Part shown: positions 1 to 9,991 of the stretch, piece by piece | How positions within the stretch are numbered: the first letter of the stretch is position 1 | Layout of the letters: every line of letters begins with the position of its first letter | Assembly (NCBI GenBank): GCA_002841695.1 | Contig: PHAN01000003.1 | Span: 1 to 64,000, forward strand | Direction: 5' to 3' | Source: Elusimicrobia bacterium HGW-Elusimicrobia-1 | GTDB lineage: Bacteria; Elusimicrobiota; Endomicrobiia; PHAN01 | Length of the DNA stretch: 64,000 nucleotides | Notes under the pieces: generated by a model | What the model was told of the DNA's origin: nothing | Seen by the model: only the letters and a program-made list of their open reading frames with translations | Database searches by the model: none | Position numbers and translations under genes: made by a program

Positions 1-83
1 CTTTTTCCGACGAACTCAAAGGTTTCAAGTTTCATTGACACTATTATACTTTAGTGCCAAATCTTTTACAATCACCTAAGATT

Positions 84-845
84 ATGAACGTAGATTTGCG
101 TAATATCGGCTCCGGCGGAAGCATTTTTGCCGTCGTCCTTATTCCGGCGATTTGCGGCATACTTGTTGCCGCGCCGCCGGCCATCGGCCGCGACCCGGGG
201 ATTAAGACAATGCTCGATGAGCGTTATGGCGTTAAATCTTCGGCCAAAATGCTTTCAATTCTCAACGGAGCCGCCGCCGACGGCCTGCCCGACGATTTTC
301 TGGTTATGCGTTTGCGCGAGGCCGCCGCAAAAAGAGCGCCCGCCGCCACGGCCGAAAAAATGCTGCTGTCACGTATAAAATCTCTTGAAAACGCGAGGCG
401 TCTTTCGCGCATAGCCGTTTCCGCGGGTTTCAAAAACGCTGACGGGAAAAACTTCCTGGTGCGCGTGTCGGAAGAAATCGACGCCGGTATGAGCGAACAA
501 TCTTTCGAGGCATTGACGTCGGCCGGATTCAGGCAGAAAACCGCCGCCGCTCTCGGCGACGCGCTGTTGGCGCTTCGCGAGGTCAAAAGAATTCTCGGCG
601 ACGGCAAAGCCGCCTCGGACTTTGCGGTTTCAGCCGCCGTTCTCGGCGGACGCGATATTGCGGCATTGGGGTCGTACCTGGCCGCGGTGCCTTCGTCCCG
701 CTCGGCGGAATTAAGAACTATTATCCGCGATTACGGCAAGTCGCGCGATGCCTCATCAATGCTTGATGCGTCCAGAAAACTTGCGGCCCGCCGCTGGAAA
801 CGCGAAGCCGAATCCGAAATCGCCGACGACAAAAAACTCAGATGA
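84..845 (+). CDS. Hypothetical exported or membrane-anchored helical protein
   Basis: I do not recognise a family. The first 40 residues carry a hydrophobic stretch (IFAVVLIPAICGILVA) ending in small residues, which fits a signal peptide or membrane anchor. The rest is Ala/Arg/Lys/Glu-rich and probably helical. The ATG at 84 is preferred; an in-frame GTG at 54 would add ten residues without a visible ribosome binding site. The 3' end overlaps the ECF sigma gene by four bases (ATGA), so the two are probably translationally coupled. This makes the protein a candidate partner of the sigma factor or of the envelope block downstream, which is inference only. A -10-like TATACT lies at 45-50. Confidence 0.6.
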   Translation: MNVDLRNIGSGGSIFAVVLIPAICGILVAAPPAIGRDPGIKTMLDERYGVKSSAKMLSILNGAAADGLPDDFLVMRLREAAAKRAPAATAEKMLLSRIKSLENARRLSRIAVSAGFKNADGKNFLVRVSEEIDAGMSEQSFEALTSAGFRQKTAAALGDALLALREVKRILGDGKAASDFAVSAAVLGGRDIAALGSYLAAVPSSRSAELRTIIRDYGKSRDASSMLDASRKLAARRWKREAESEIADDKKLR

Positions 846-1414
846 CGGAAGACGATGTCCTTATCGTTAAACGTGTTCTCGCCGGCTCGCGCGATGACTT
901 TGCCCTGCTGGTGGGGCGTTATAAAAATCTGGTTTTCGCTCTGGCGTACAGATTTTTCGACGACGCTTCCCGCGCGGAGGATGTCGCTCAGGAGACGTTT
1001 GTCAAGGCGTATAAGCGTCTGGAGTCGTTCAGGATAGAATACGATTTCAAAAATTGGATATGCGCCATAACACTTAACGTCTGCCGCGATATGAAGCGCA
1101 GAGACGCCCATCCGGCGCGGTCGCCCGCCGGATTATCGACGGAAACAGCTGAAAATATCGCGTTCGCCTCGCGCGACAAATTCTCGGCGTCATCCGCGCA
1201 GAAATCGCTTATACGGGCGTGTGTGGCCAATCTTCCGCCCAAATACCGCGGCGTAATCGTTTTGCGATATTTCGACGGCAAGTCCTACGAAGAAATCGCG
1301 GAAATCACCGCTCTGCCGTCGGGGACCGTCAAGACATATATTTTCAGGGCGCAAAAAATGCTTTACGAGATGTATGTCGACCTCAGAAAACGCGCGCAGG
1401 CCGCGCTGGTTTGA
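842..1414 (+). CDS. ECF-type sigma-70 family RNA polymerase sigma factor
   Basis: 190 residues, the usual size for extracytoplasmic-function sigma factors. Region 2 is visible near residues 10-75, with the core-binding helix FDDASRAEDVAQETF and the -10 recognition segment around FKNWICAITLNVCRD. Region 4 is at about 125-180 with a helix-turn-helix (SYEEIAEITALPSGTVKTYI). It should direct RNA polymerase to a small regulon, typically including its own operon. It overlaps the preceding gene by four bases and is followed by a single-pass membrane protein placed where an anti-sigma factor would be expected, then by an exported FecR protein. Which signal it answers to cannot be read from the sequence. 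Confidence 0.93.
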   Translation: MTEDDVLIVKRVLAGSRDDFALLVGRYKNLVFALAYRFFDDASRAEDVAQETFVKAYKRLESFRIEYDFKNWICAITLNVCRDMKRRDAHPARSPAGLSTETAENIAFASRDKFSASSAQKSLIRACVANLPPKYRGVIVLRYFDGKSYEEIAEITALPSGTVKTYIFRAQKMLYEMYVDLRKRAQAALV

Positions 1415-1502
1415 AACTTTTGCGCCGTTTGGCGCGTAGTAATGGGCGTAGGCGGTTTTATTCCGGTGTGGTTTGAAAAGTCGCGGCGCCTGCGGGGATT
1501 TT

Positions 1503-2054
1503 ATGGATTTCGAATTCATTCGATTGCTTGAAGAACTTAAAAATGACAAACTCGGCGCGTTTTTGAGCGCGGATTTTGACAATAAAGTAATGCGCGCGGT
1601 CGAACAGTTGCCGCCTCGCGTCCGCGCCCGCCGACCGAAAACACTTTCGGACGTTGTTATTCGCGTCAAAGAAATCCTGTCGATTTTTTCGTCGGCGTCA
1701 GCCCCGTTAAGAGCTGTTTCTTTCGCTCTTGTGTCCGTCGCCGCCATATTCATTATCGCGGTAGTCGCGCCGCGGCGCGGTCGCCCCGTATTATTCGAGG
1801 TCGAAATGCCCGGCGCCGTTTCCGTCGCCCTGACCGGAGATTTCAACGGTTGGCAACTTCCGGGTATTGAACTTGCGCGGGATAAAAACGGAAGGTGGAG
1901 CAGGAGGATTAAACTTCCGCCCGGACGTTACCGCTATGTGCTTGTTGTCGACGATAAATTAATGCCCGATCCGTCGGCCGGAGAGTTCGTCCCCGACGGA
2001 TTCGGAGCCCAAAACGCCGTTCTTGACACCGAGCGCCCCGTATTGCGAATGTAA
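1503..2054 (+). CDS. Single-pass membrane protein with periplasmic CBM48-like domain (candidate anti-sigma)
   Basis: 183 residues. Residues 1-68 are a charged, presumably cytoplasmic segment. About 70-89 is one transmembrane helix. About 96-178 resembles the CBM48/isoamylase early-set beta-sandwich, with the typical VALTGDFNGW motif, the GxWSxxIxLPPGRYRY pattern and a PDPSAG segment. CBM48 and AMPK-beta domains bind alpha-glucans. The position directly after an ECF sigma gene, with an N-in/C-out layout, suggests a sensor or anti-sigma role, but no zinc-finger anti-sigma motif is visible. ATG 1503 is chosen because a G-rich Shine-Dalgarno lies 6-10 bases upstream; an upstream in-frame start at 1473 lacks one. 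glgB lies 9 kb downstream. Confidence 0.75.
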   Translation: MDFEFIRLLEELKNDKLGAFLSADFDNKVMRAVEQLPPRVRARRPKTLSDVVIRVKEILSIFSSASAPLRAVSFALVSVAAIFIIAVVAPRRGRPVLFEVEMPGAVSVALTGDFNGWQLPGIELARDKNGRWSRRIKLPPGRYRYVLVVDDKLMPDPSAGEFVPDGFGAQNAVLDTERPVLRM

Positions 2055-2092
2055 AGTCCGGCGGAATCTTTGGAAGCAGCGGAGGATTTTTT

Positions 2093-3610
2093 ATGAAGAT
2101 TATGAAAAAAACAATTGCGGCTTTCGTGCTTGTCGCGGCAGCCGCGGTTTGCGCGCCGCTGTCGGCGGAAGTCAGCGTAACCAGGTTGAAAGGCGATGCC
2201 TCCGTCTGGGATGCCGCCGGCGGCCGCTGGCGTCCTATCTTGAAAAATGAAAAAATCGAGGCGGGTTCGCACGTCAGAACGTCCCGCCGGTCATCCGTAG
2301 AGGGTGAAACTCCGCAAAAGCACAAAATAAAAATCGACGAGAATACAAGAGTGATCATAGAAGAGGCCGACCGGACGTCCAGTGTGATATCTATAATTTC
2401 GGGCAGAATGCGCTCGTGGGTGAAGAAACTCAAGCCCGCCGATAAATACCAGGTAAAAACTCCGATATCAGTCATATCGGTGCGCGGCACGATTTACGAT
2501 GTTTCATACGATGAAACCGGCAAGACCTCAAAGGTCGATGTTTTGGAGGGTGTCGTCGAAGCGCGCGAAGAAACGACCGGCGCCGAGGTATTGGTAAGGG
2601 CCGGAGAGTCGCTTACTATGCGGGAAGGCGTTGCGCCGTCGGCTCCGGAACCGACGCGTTCGGACGGCGCGGCATCCGGTATTTCAGATTCTGCCGTCGC
2701 CGCGCGTCAGGCGGTAAGAGCGGAGATGTTCGACGAGATATCCAGAGACGCCGTTCTGTCCCGCGCCGCGCAGGAAATGAAGGCCGCGGAGTACCAGAAC
2801 GGAAAGGCCCTGGTCGACGCAAGGGGTCTTCGCGTGCGCATGGAGGAATATATCGTGCGCCCGGCCGACAATCAGTTTAAGTATGTGGCGCTCAACACCC
2901 GCGACGACAGATTTGATTTCGGCAAAATACTTTTCACTTTTTCCGGCGGCCTGCCGTCGGATCTTACTCTGGCCACGCGCACTATGTTTGAGTCCGAAGG
3001 CGCCGAAAAACCGTCGCTTTATCTGACCGGCGTGGATTCGGTAATGTCCAACACTGTCGATAAAGTCAACGAGATCGCCGCCGGCGGCGATATGTACCCC
3101 GACGACGCGCTTAATCCTTCCCGATGGACAATGTTCCCCGGCAGTTACGATTTCTACGTAAACGATATTAAGCGCTGGGGTTTTGCCGACGCCAACGCCG
3201 ACGGCAGAATAAGCGCAAGCGAACTCTCGTACTATAACTCATCGGGCGGCAAAATCTCCGCGCCGACTGCGGAATTGGGTATGCCGTCGGGCGGCACGGC
3301 CTTTCACTTCTATCAGAAAAACGTTTATGCCGACGGTTTCTGGATAGCCGCATCGGACTACATCATAAACGACGACGGCAAAATAATAACCGTCGCGGAT
3401 ATGGCTGAGAAGACCTCTTCGGAACTCAAGGATTTCGCCTACAAGCTCAACTTTCAGCGGGAATACACTTCGAGCGCTTTCACCAATGCCTCCGCAAAAA
3501 ACTCCGACGGAAACATAACCATAGACCTTGTGTTCAGTTCCAAACTTTTGATAGACTCCGGTATGCTTTCGCTGCCGGATCCCAAACGATATTCGGCGCC
3601 GTCGTATTGA
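2093..3610 (+). CDS. Exported FecR-domain protein with EF-hand-like loop
   Basis: 505 residues with a clear signal peptide (KKTIAAFVLVAAAAVCAPLSA, cleavage near residue 25). A FecR domain spans about 52-175, shown by KNEKIEAGSHVRTS, SVISVRGTIYDVSYD and VDVLEGVVEAREE. The remaining C-terminal 330 residues are not recognised except for one EF-hand-like calcium loop, DANADGRISASEL, near residues 366-378. Classical FecR proteins are inner-membrane anti-sigma regulators with a cytoplasmic helix; this one is wholly exported and lacks that part. It therefore probably works in the periplasm or at the surface beside the membrane protein upstream. GGAGG at 2080-2084 sets the start. Confidence 0.85.
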   Translation: MKIMKKTIAAFVLVAAAAVCAPLSAEVSVTRLKGDASVWDAAGGRWRPILKNEKIEAGSHVRTSRRSSVEGETPQKHKIKIDENTRVIIEEADRTSSVISIISGRMRSWVKKLKPADKYQVKTPISVISVRGTIYDVSYDETGKTSKVDVLEGVVEAREETTGAEVLVRAGESLTMREGVAPSAPEPTRSDGAASGISDSAVAARQAVRAEMFDEISRDAVLSRAAQEMKAAEYQNGKALVDARGLRVRMEEYIVRPADNQFKYVALNTRDDRFDFGKILFTFSGGLPSDLTLATRTMFESEGAEKPSLYLTGVDSVMSNTVDKVNEIAAGGDMYPDDALNPSRWTMFPGSYDFYVNDIKRWGFADANADGRISASELSYYNSSGGKISAPTAELGMPSGGTAFHFYQKNVYADGFWIAASDYIINDDGKIITVADMAEKTSSELKDFAYKLNFQREYTSSAFTNASAKNSDGNITIDLVFSSKLLIDSGMLSLPDPKRYSAPSY

Positions 3611-3671
3611 CCGGCTTATCGGCCGGTAAATGTCGCGCCAAATTTAGTGCCGTTCGCGAACGGAGTAATTA

Positions 3672-4895
3672 ATGATAAGAAAGTTTCTATTCTGCGGCAT
3701 GGCTTCCGCGTTGTGCTCTACCGTTTTTGCGCAAGACGTAAAGATTACGCCGGTCGCCTCGGTCACACTGGGCGGCGGGCGGTATTTTTATTCGGGGGCG
3801 GCTTCAAACGGCGGTTCGGCGGACGCTTATCTTTGTCCCGTGGTGAACTTTTCGCGCGACACCGCTCTTTTGCCTATGTATTTCGGGACATACCGCGGCA
3901 CCAAGGATGTCAGAGAACTTGTGGGCGGCGGAACGCTTACTCAGGAGACGCAGGATCACGCGCTTACGCTCAGGTTTATAACGAGATTGTCGGATGACTG
4001 GCGACTGCGCGCTCGCGGAGGATACAAAGTCGAGTATGTCAGAGAAACGGTCGACGAATCGTGGGGCGCCGGACTTTTCGACCAGCGCCGGGCGCTTTTC
4101 GGCATTGAAGGCGAGACAGCCGTCGAGGGCGGCGGCTCGGTTCGATTCGGAGCCGATTATTATGCCATCGTCTATCCCAATTATCAGTCGCTTGTGACAA
4201 AAAGCGAGTTTGAAACTTCGCTGGATACAACCACCTATAAGGAACTCTCCACGAACGCCGGAACCAATCCGCTGGACAACACTAATTTGGCCGTGTCGGC
4301 CTCGTATTCCGGGAAACTTGCCGGAGAATCGGGATATAAAGTTTTCGTCGACGTTATTACAAAGAACTTCAACGACCAGAGTGTCGTTATCGTCGACGGT
4401 TCTTTTTCGCCGGCCATTCGCAGAGACCTGTCGGCCGCTCTTGGCGCGCGTCTTTCGGCCGTGTTCCCGCGCGCCCGCGCGGTTCTGAGCGATACTATTG
4501 AAAACTATTCTTCCAATCAAAATAGTTTCGACGCCGGCGCGGCCAAGTTTCTATCGGGGCATTACAACTATATCGGCAATACTTTTTCTCCGTCGATTTC
4601 TTTTTCGCTCGGCGAGTTCGAGCCGTTTTCGATGTTGAGTATTTTTGCGGAGTTTGCGGGCCGGTATTACTCGTCTCGTCCGGCCCAAAGCGCCACCGGC
4701 GTGTATACTTCCGACAAGATGTATCAGGCGACCCAGACGGCAGGGCTTTCGTTTACCCATCCGATTTACAAGGGATTTTCGGCCAGGATGACGTCGAGTT
4801 ACCGGACGTCGTACTCGAACAATCTCTTTGAGGGCAACTATAAATACAACTACGACGTGTTCTCCTATTTTATGGGGATAAACTGGGATTTATAA
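3672..4895 (+). CDS. Putative outer-membrane beta-barrel protein
   Basis: 407 residues with a signal peptide (RKFLFCGMASALCSTVFA, cut near residue 20). The mature part alternates polar and hydrophobic residues in strand-sized blocks rich in Tyr, Gly and Ser, and it ends in an aromatic/hydrophobic C-terminus (FMGINWDL), as expected for a BamA-assembled barrel. No specific porin family is recognised. It follows the FecR gene by 61 bases and precedes the giant exported protein, and a hairpin terminator candidate sits just after the stop. A role as surface channel or anchor for this block is inferred from position only. Confidence 0.7.
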   Translation: MIRKFLFCGMASALCSTVFAQDVKITPVASVTLGGGRYFYSGAASNGGSADAYLCPVVNFSRDTALLPMYFGTYRGTKDVRELVGGGTLTQETQDHALTLRFITRLSDDWRLRARGGYKVEYVRETVDESWGAGLFDQRRALFGIEGETAVEGGGSVRFGADYYAIVYPNYQSLVTKSEFETSLDTTTYKELSTNAGTNPLDNTNLAVSASYSGKLAGESGYKVFVDVITKNFNDQSVVIVDGSFSPAIRRDLSAALGARLSAVFPRARAVLSDTIENYSSNQNSFDAGAAKFLSGHYNYIGNTFSPSISFSLGEFEPFSMLSIFAEFAGRYYSSRPAQSATGVYTSDKMYQATQTAGLSFTHPIYKGFSARMTSSYRTSYSNNLFEGNYKYNYDVFSYFMGINWDL

Positions 4896-4906
4896 GTTCG
4901 CCGCGC

Positions 4907-4938
4907 CGCTGTGATAAAAGTCACGGCGGGTATTTTTC
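4907..4938 (+). terminator. Hairpin terminator candidate after the barrel gene
   Basis: CCGCTGTGA (4907-4915) pairs with TCACGGCGG (4922-4930), with one G-U pair across a six-base loop, and is followed within two bases by TTTTT. It lies 12 bases after the barrel stop codon. Two smaller hairpins follow before the next gene (around 4950-5000), so the 160-base gap has structure, but I could not match it to a known riboswitch. Confidence 0.55.
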
Positions 4939-5055
4939 CGACGGGGAAATGCGATTTTCCGCCCGCCTGCGGCCCTTTCTGAAACAAACGGCGCTCCACC
5001 GCCGTAGTAAGTATCGGAAGCCGTGTCAATACCTGAGTTTTTCCGGAGAAAACAT

Positions 5056-8000
5056 ATGAAAAAAACAATTTTCGCAAAATCAGTCGCATCGGCGGCTATA
5101 ATTGCGCTGGCTGCCGTGTCTGTTCGCGCGGCCACGCTGAAAGTAAAGGTTGTGGACGATACGACATCGGCGGGTATCGAAGATGTCGCCGTGATGGCAG
5201 TGGCTTTTGTGGACGGGTGGGACGAACCGAACGCCGATTATACCCAAGTGAGCAAATCTTCTCCGGCGGGCGCGGCCACTTTCAGCGGTCTGGCCCACCA
5301 AGATTCGTTTTCCAGAAAGATAACCTACAAGATAGCGCTTTCCAAGCACTTTTATCTGCCCTCAATAAAAGAACAAATCAACAACCCCGGCATTCCGAAA
5401 GTATCTTTTCTGAATGCGGGAGACGTCAACGAGCAGTTTCTCAATAATCCTATGAGAATGAGATACGCCCCGTCGGATTTCAGAGCCGGCGCGCTTCATA
5501 TCAGGATTGCCACCACTTCTTTTTCCGGCGGAGAACTCGTAATGCTGGATTTGCGCCATCGAATTACCGGCGAGCCGGTCGGTTTCAGTTTGCAAAAAGT
5601 CCAACTGCCTTCCGTTTCGTCCGATACGCATCTGAGTTTACGGATAACCAACGTTCCTCCCGCTCCGGCCAATACTTACAGAATGCTTCTTGCCAAAATG
5701 AGCACGCCCGACGGCGTCGACGTAGTGATTTCAACCGCGGTGGTTAATTCAACCGAGCCCGCTTCGGGCAACGCGCAAACGGTCGCATTGGGTTTTGTGT
5801 CCACTTCACGTTCCGACGCCGTTTCAATTGACGACACAAGCAGGATAGCTTTTGAGGGCGTGGTTCGCGGACTTGTAAGCGGAGCGATCGTGCCGGTCGC
5901 TAACTGTACCGTCGAGATAAGAGACACTGACCGGTCGCAGGATCCGGAAACCGGCAGAATGTACAGCGACTTCAACAGCTTCAGAACTCTGAGCGACGCA
6001 TCCGGCCGCTTCGTCGTCATGAAGCCGGATACCGGCGATATCAGGCATTCGTCGTATTCGGTGAACGTTTCAAAACTCGGTTTCAAATCGGGCAGCGATT
6101 GGGGCGCCTATCCCGTCGCCGGCGGGCCGGGACGTCTCTACACCGGTTCGCGCATATTACTGCCGCAATACGAATTGCAGGAGGCCACGGGAGCCATACG
6201 GGGAATAGTCACGCTCAACGGCAAACCTTTGCCCGACGCGTATATCTGGATAAGTAATGAGTGGGACAAATTCGTCGGCCCGTATAATTACAGGGGCGAA
6301 GGCGGGCAGTATAGCGTAAACACGCGCGGCGACGGTTCGTTTGATTTTATCGGACTTGCTCCCGGGCAGTACAATATGGGAGTTAATCACAGCGTATTGA
6401 AAGGCAACACCGATTACTGGACGGGCTGGGAGCGTGGCCAGAATGATCCTAATCCGACCGAGGTATGGAACTTCCGCTACACCTATAATTACGGCGAAGA
6501 TCAGAGGTCGAGCCGTCCTGCGTCGGCGTTCGATCCCGATGCCGGCGGGCCTCTGCCTCCCGACTATTACCGTCTTACCGACGACAGAAGGATAGTCATC
6601 ACCGGCGATACGATAAAATCCGTGGTATATTCCACGTCGGGCGCGGTTCTGGTAGTCGCCGGCGGCGATATAAACGTGGCTTTGACGGTAAATATTTCCA
6701 CCCAGGCGCGTATTGCCGGAAATTTTTATTTCCCTGAGTCGGTGTTTATAGCTTCTTCCGACGCAATAAAGGTCATCGCGCATCCCGTTGATCCTTCCAC
6801 GGGACGCTGGCTTGAGCACGACGGACGGGGCACGGTATATTACGCCGATCCCGACGGGATGTCCGGATGGGGCAATCACAAGCCCATAGACATAGAAGTA
6901 TCCACCGGCACATATTACGTCGAGATAAAATCCGACAAATGGGTGCCCGTAAGATCTTTTAACACCCGTGTGACGGTAACGGAACCCGGGTCGGTCGCTG
7001 TATTGCCGCCGATATTTTTGGTGCGGGCCGGACGGCTTGAGGGCAAAATACGCCTTCCCGACGGCAGTTATTTTCAGGCGAAACAAAACTCCGACGGCTC
7101 ATGGAACAGCGCCAACATAGAGGTAAGGGGCACAGGTGTCGACTATCGGCAGAATACACAACTTTATTACGGCGCTCCGGATCCCGCGCGTTTCGTGTTC
7201 GACGCGCTTCCTCCCGGTAAATATGATTTGAGGATTGAACTGAAAAAATACACTCCGTCGGGCGGCAACGGGGCGCCGCTTTATCCCGAGGCGGTCATAT
7301 CCGGCATAAGAGTGCTCAGAGGCGAGACGTCTTTCGTCGAGGCGGGCGTAAAGACCGGCATATTCTGCGAACCGCTCGCGCCCGAACCGCCATTAACCCC
7401 GGAGGTCGACTACACGCCGCGCGGCGGCCCGAATGCGGCGGGATTATACGGAATAATAGGATTTCCGTCGGACTTTACGCCCAAGGGCGCCGATATACAG
7501 GCGCTTATGGAGAACGACGGCCGTCTTGAAGGAATATACGTGCCGTTTTTCGATTACCGGAACGGCGCATGGACGGTTAACGGACTGCACGCGGGCAAAT
7601 ATAATTTCTATATGATGTTCGTGCGGATGTTCGGCGAGCGCGACGCTCTGCCGGGCAACGACGGCCCGCCCAGAAATAACAGAGACGCCTGCTTAACGCT
7701 TATAAGCCGCGCCGAAAACGTGGACGTTAAATCCGACGATCTTGCTCCCTGCGCCAATTTCCAGATAGTTATGGGGGCCGGCGTAATGGGCCCGGGAATA
7801 ATCACGGGTTCTGTGAGGGGCAGTAAAATTCTTACCGAGGCCGACGCCGACACTTACAAGGGCAATATGAAGGAATTGGTCAAAGGTGTAATACCCACCG
7901 CAATGCTCTATGACATGGACGGCAATCTGAGGGGATTTTCGGCCGCAAGACCGCTGCCCGTTCCGGAAGTTATGGGGGCGTGGGACGCGGCTTCAATCTC

Positions 8001-9990
8001 CGGCGACGTGATCGAAATGAACCGAGTTATCAATGCCGCCGCCAGCAAGCTCGAATACTATATAGACAATGTGCCGCTGGGTAAATATGTTCTGGTTTGT
8101 GAAACCAAGAACTACCCGCCCGCCACAAAAGTGGTCACCATTTCCACCGGCGCGACGGTAGTTAACATAGATTTCGATACCGACGCTCAGGCAGGCGCCG
8201 GAATATCCGGACGCGTTACCGACGCCGCCGGCAATTCCATAGCCGATGCCAATGTCATACTGACTCACCGCCTGGTGACCAAAAAAACCCTCACAGCCCG
8301 CGCCGGCGGCGCGGCAGGGACTTTCTCGATTCCCGGCCTTCCGGCCGGTTCATGGAGAATAGATGTTACTAAGGCCGGCTACGCTCCGGCCGGGACGCGC
8401 GTCTCTCTGGGAAAAGAAGATAAGAGCATTGCCGTCGCGCTCACGCCGGCGACGGCAAAAATATCCGGCAAGATATATGTCCGCGAGGGCGGATGGAGCG
8501 TTAAAAACACTTACGCCGGAGCAAAAGTGGTGGCCTATAACGAAACTCTCAATGTGGCCAATCCCACGAAATATCTGCCCGCCACGACGGTAAAGACCGC
8601 CAATGACGGGTCATACATTGTGCCCGACATAATAAAGGGCAATACTTATTACGTTTACACTTTCGTTCCGGAGCGTCCGGTTTATTATAAAAGGATCTAT
8701 GTCTCCGTCGACGACACGACGGATATCGACTTTGACGTGAAGCCGTCCACGCCCACGCTCAAGGTCGTTATGAAGAGGACTGACAATCCCTACATATTCA
8801 GATTTATCGTCGAGTCGCCGCGGCCTCTGGTGTCCGCGCCGGAGTGTTATTATTCGCCCGGGCAGACATATAACGCCCTTGCCAAGATTCGCGCGCTGCC
8901 GACGAAAAGCGTAAAGAATTCCTATATCGTCGAGGTTGAAATTCCGTCGAACTCGGACGAAGAATACTATACCCTTAAAATAAGGGGACAGTACGGAATG
9001 AACGAGTATATGAGCGAGACGGTCACTTTCAGCCAGAAATCCTCGGTAAAGGCCAAAAAAGAAGTCGCCGACGAACTGGCCGAGGGCGGCTCCATACTCA
9101 TAGACGACGAGCGTTCCGACAACACCGAGGTCAAACTTGAACCGGGCTCGCTTATCTCCGAAGAGATGGTCGACCTGCCCGTAGGCGGTTTCCTCTCGGC
9201 GCTTCCCAACGTCAATATGTCGCGCACGAGCAAGGAAATATCGCGCCTGATGGACACTGTGCTGTCCGACATCGCCGCATCGGACGTTTACGAGATGAAA
9301 CTCGACCGCGCGCAGATAAATAAACCGTTCGACGTGGCGCTTGCTTATGACCGCCGCAAAGTTGCCGACGACGAAGTCGCCGATCTCAAAGTATATCGCT
9401 ATAACGACGTCACCGGAAAATGGAAGGCAATGCCGGGCGTGGTCACGGTCGATCCTCTGACCGCCACTGTCGCCGTGGAAACGGACAACATCGAGCAGGA
9501 AACGACTTCGCGGCCGGCTGCGCGTTCCGTCATCAGAAGCGGCGTTTACGCCGTCAACCGCGCGGCTTCGACATCGCAGACGGGGATGTTCGCCGTGTTC
9601 AAGAACGATCCCGAGAGCGCCAAAAATTATACCGGCTCGGCGTTTGTCATATTAAACTTTCCGAATCCGTTCGACCTGAACGCCAAGACCGTCGCGCCCG
9701 ATTTGAGCGACGCCAATTTCACGCAGGCGTCGATCACCGGCACCCTCATCAAGTATTCTCTGCCGTCGGACAAGAGCGGACAGATAAAGCTTTACATATA
9801 TAATCTGGCCGGAGAACTTGTCAAAACCATCGACGAGGGACAGAAAACCGGCGGCTATTATTACTATACGGAATGGGACGGCAAAAACGAAACCGGCCAG
9901 TCCTGCGCAAGCGGCGTTTATTTCCTTATCGCCAAAAAAGGTTCGGAAAAACTGACGGCCAAACCGCTTAAACTGGCCATAATAAAATAA
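5056..9990 (+). CDS. Giant exported protein with carboxypeptidase-regulatory-like repeats and sorting-type C-terminus
   Basis: 1644 residues. Signal peptide at 1-25 (KKTIFAKSVASAAIIALAAVSVRA). Many Ig-like units of the carboxypeptidase-regulatory kind follow, recognisable by pairs such as GAIRGIVTLNGKPLPDAYI...FDFIGLAPGQYN, GISGRVTDAAGNSIADANV...FSIPGLPAGSWRI and KISGKIYVREGG...YIVPDI. The last 85 residues look like a FlgD-Ig or type IX sorting-type domain (IKLYIYNLAGELVKTI...TEWDGKNETGQ...ASGVYFLI). It is probably secreted to or across the outer membrane as an adhesin-like or structural surface protein. GGAG at 5045 supports ATG 5056. The PorV/PorQ protein is encoded next, which fits a shared export route. 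Confidence 0.85.
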   Translation: MKKTIFAKSVASAAIIALAAVSVRAATLKVKVVDDTTSAGIEDVAVMAVAFVDGWDEPNADYTQVSKSSPAGAATFSGLAHQDSFSRKITYKIALSKHFYLPSIKEQINNPGIPKVSFLNAGDVNEQFLNNPMRMRYAPSDFRAGALHIRIATTSFSGGELVMLDLRHRITGEPVGFSLQKVQLPSVSSDTHLSLRITNVPPAPANTYRMLLAKMSTPDGVDVVISTAVVNSTEPASGNAQTVALGFVSTSRSDAVSIDDTSRIAFEGVVRGLVSGAIVPVANCTVEIRDTDRSQDPETGRMYSDFNSFRTLSDASGRFVVMKPDTGDIRHSSYSVNVSKLGFKSGSDWGAYPVAGGPGRLYTGSRILLPQYELQEATGAIRGIVTLNGKPLPDAYIWISNEWDKFVGPYNYRGEGGQYSVNTRGDGSFDFIGLAPGQYNMGVNHSVLKGNTDYWTGWERGQNDPNPTEVWNFRYTYNYGEDQRSSRPASAFDPDAGGPLPPDYYRLTDDRRIVITGDTIKSVVYSTSGAVLVVAGGDINVALTVNISTQARIAGNFYFPESVFIASSDAIKVIAHPVDPSTGRWLEHDGRGTVYYADPDGMSGWGNHKPIDIEVSTGTYYVEIKSDKWVPVRSFNTRVTVTEPGSVAVLPPIFLVRAGRLEGKIRLPDGSYFQAKQNSDGSWNSANIEVRGTGVDYRQNTQLYYGAPDPARFVFDALPPGKYDLRIELKKYTPSGGNGAPLYPEAVISGIRVLRGETSFVEAGVKTGIFCEPLAPEPPLTPEVDYTPRGGPNAAGLYGIIGFPSDFTPKGADIQALMENDGRLEGIYVPFFDYRNGAWTVNGLHAGKYNFYMMFVRMFGERDALPGNDGPPRNNRDACLTLISRAENVDVKSDDLAPCANFQIVMGAGVMGPGIITGSVRGSKILTEADADTYKGNMKELVKGVIPTAMLYDMDGNLRGFSAARPLPVPEVMGAWDAASISGDVIEMNRVINAAASKLEYYIDNVPLGKYVLVCETKNYPPATKVVTISTGATVVNIDFDTDAQAGAGISGRVTDAAGNSIADANVILTHRLVTKKTLTARAGGAAGTFSIPGLPAGSWRIDVTKAGYAPAGTRVSLGKEDKSIAVALTPATAKISGKIYVREGGWSVKNTYAGAKVVAYNETLNVANPTKYLPATTVKTANDGSYIVPDIIKGNTYYVYTFVPERPVYYKRIYVSVDDTTDIDFDVKPSTPTLKVVMKRTDNPYIFRFIVESPRPLVSAPECYYSPGQTYNALAKIRALPTKSVKNSYIVEVEIPSNSDEEYYTLKIRGQYGMNEYMSETVTFSQKSSVKAKKEVADELAEGGSILIDDERSDNTEVKLEPGSLISEEMVDLPVGGFLSALPNVNMSRTSKEISRLMDTVLSDIAASDVYEMKLDRAQINKPFDVALAYDRRKVADDEVADLKVYRYNDVTGKWKAMPGVVTVDPLTATVAVETDNIEQETTSRPAARSVIRSGVYAVNRAASTSQTGMFAVFKNDPESAKNYTGSAFVILNFPNPFDLNAKTVAPDLSDANFTQASITGTLIKYSLPSDKSGQIKLYIYNLAGELVKTIDEGQKTGGYYYYTEWDGKNETGQSCASGVYFLIAKKGSEKLTAKPLKLAIIK

Positions 9991-9991
9991 G

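Noticed and set aside
36-50. Complete promoter TTGACA/TATACT at the left edge
   Set aside because: The two boxes are only about four bases apart, so they cannot act as a -35/-10 pair; at most the -10 is real.
1503-2054. Classical zinc-binding anti-sigma factor
   Set aside because: No HxxxCxxC motif is present in the cytoplasmic part, so only a candidate anti-sigma role is given.
4935-5050. Structured leader before the giant exported protein as a c-di-GMP or cobalamin riboswitch
   Set aside because: Several small hairpins are present, but the conserved core bases of GEMM or cobalamin aptamers are absent.
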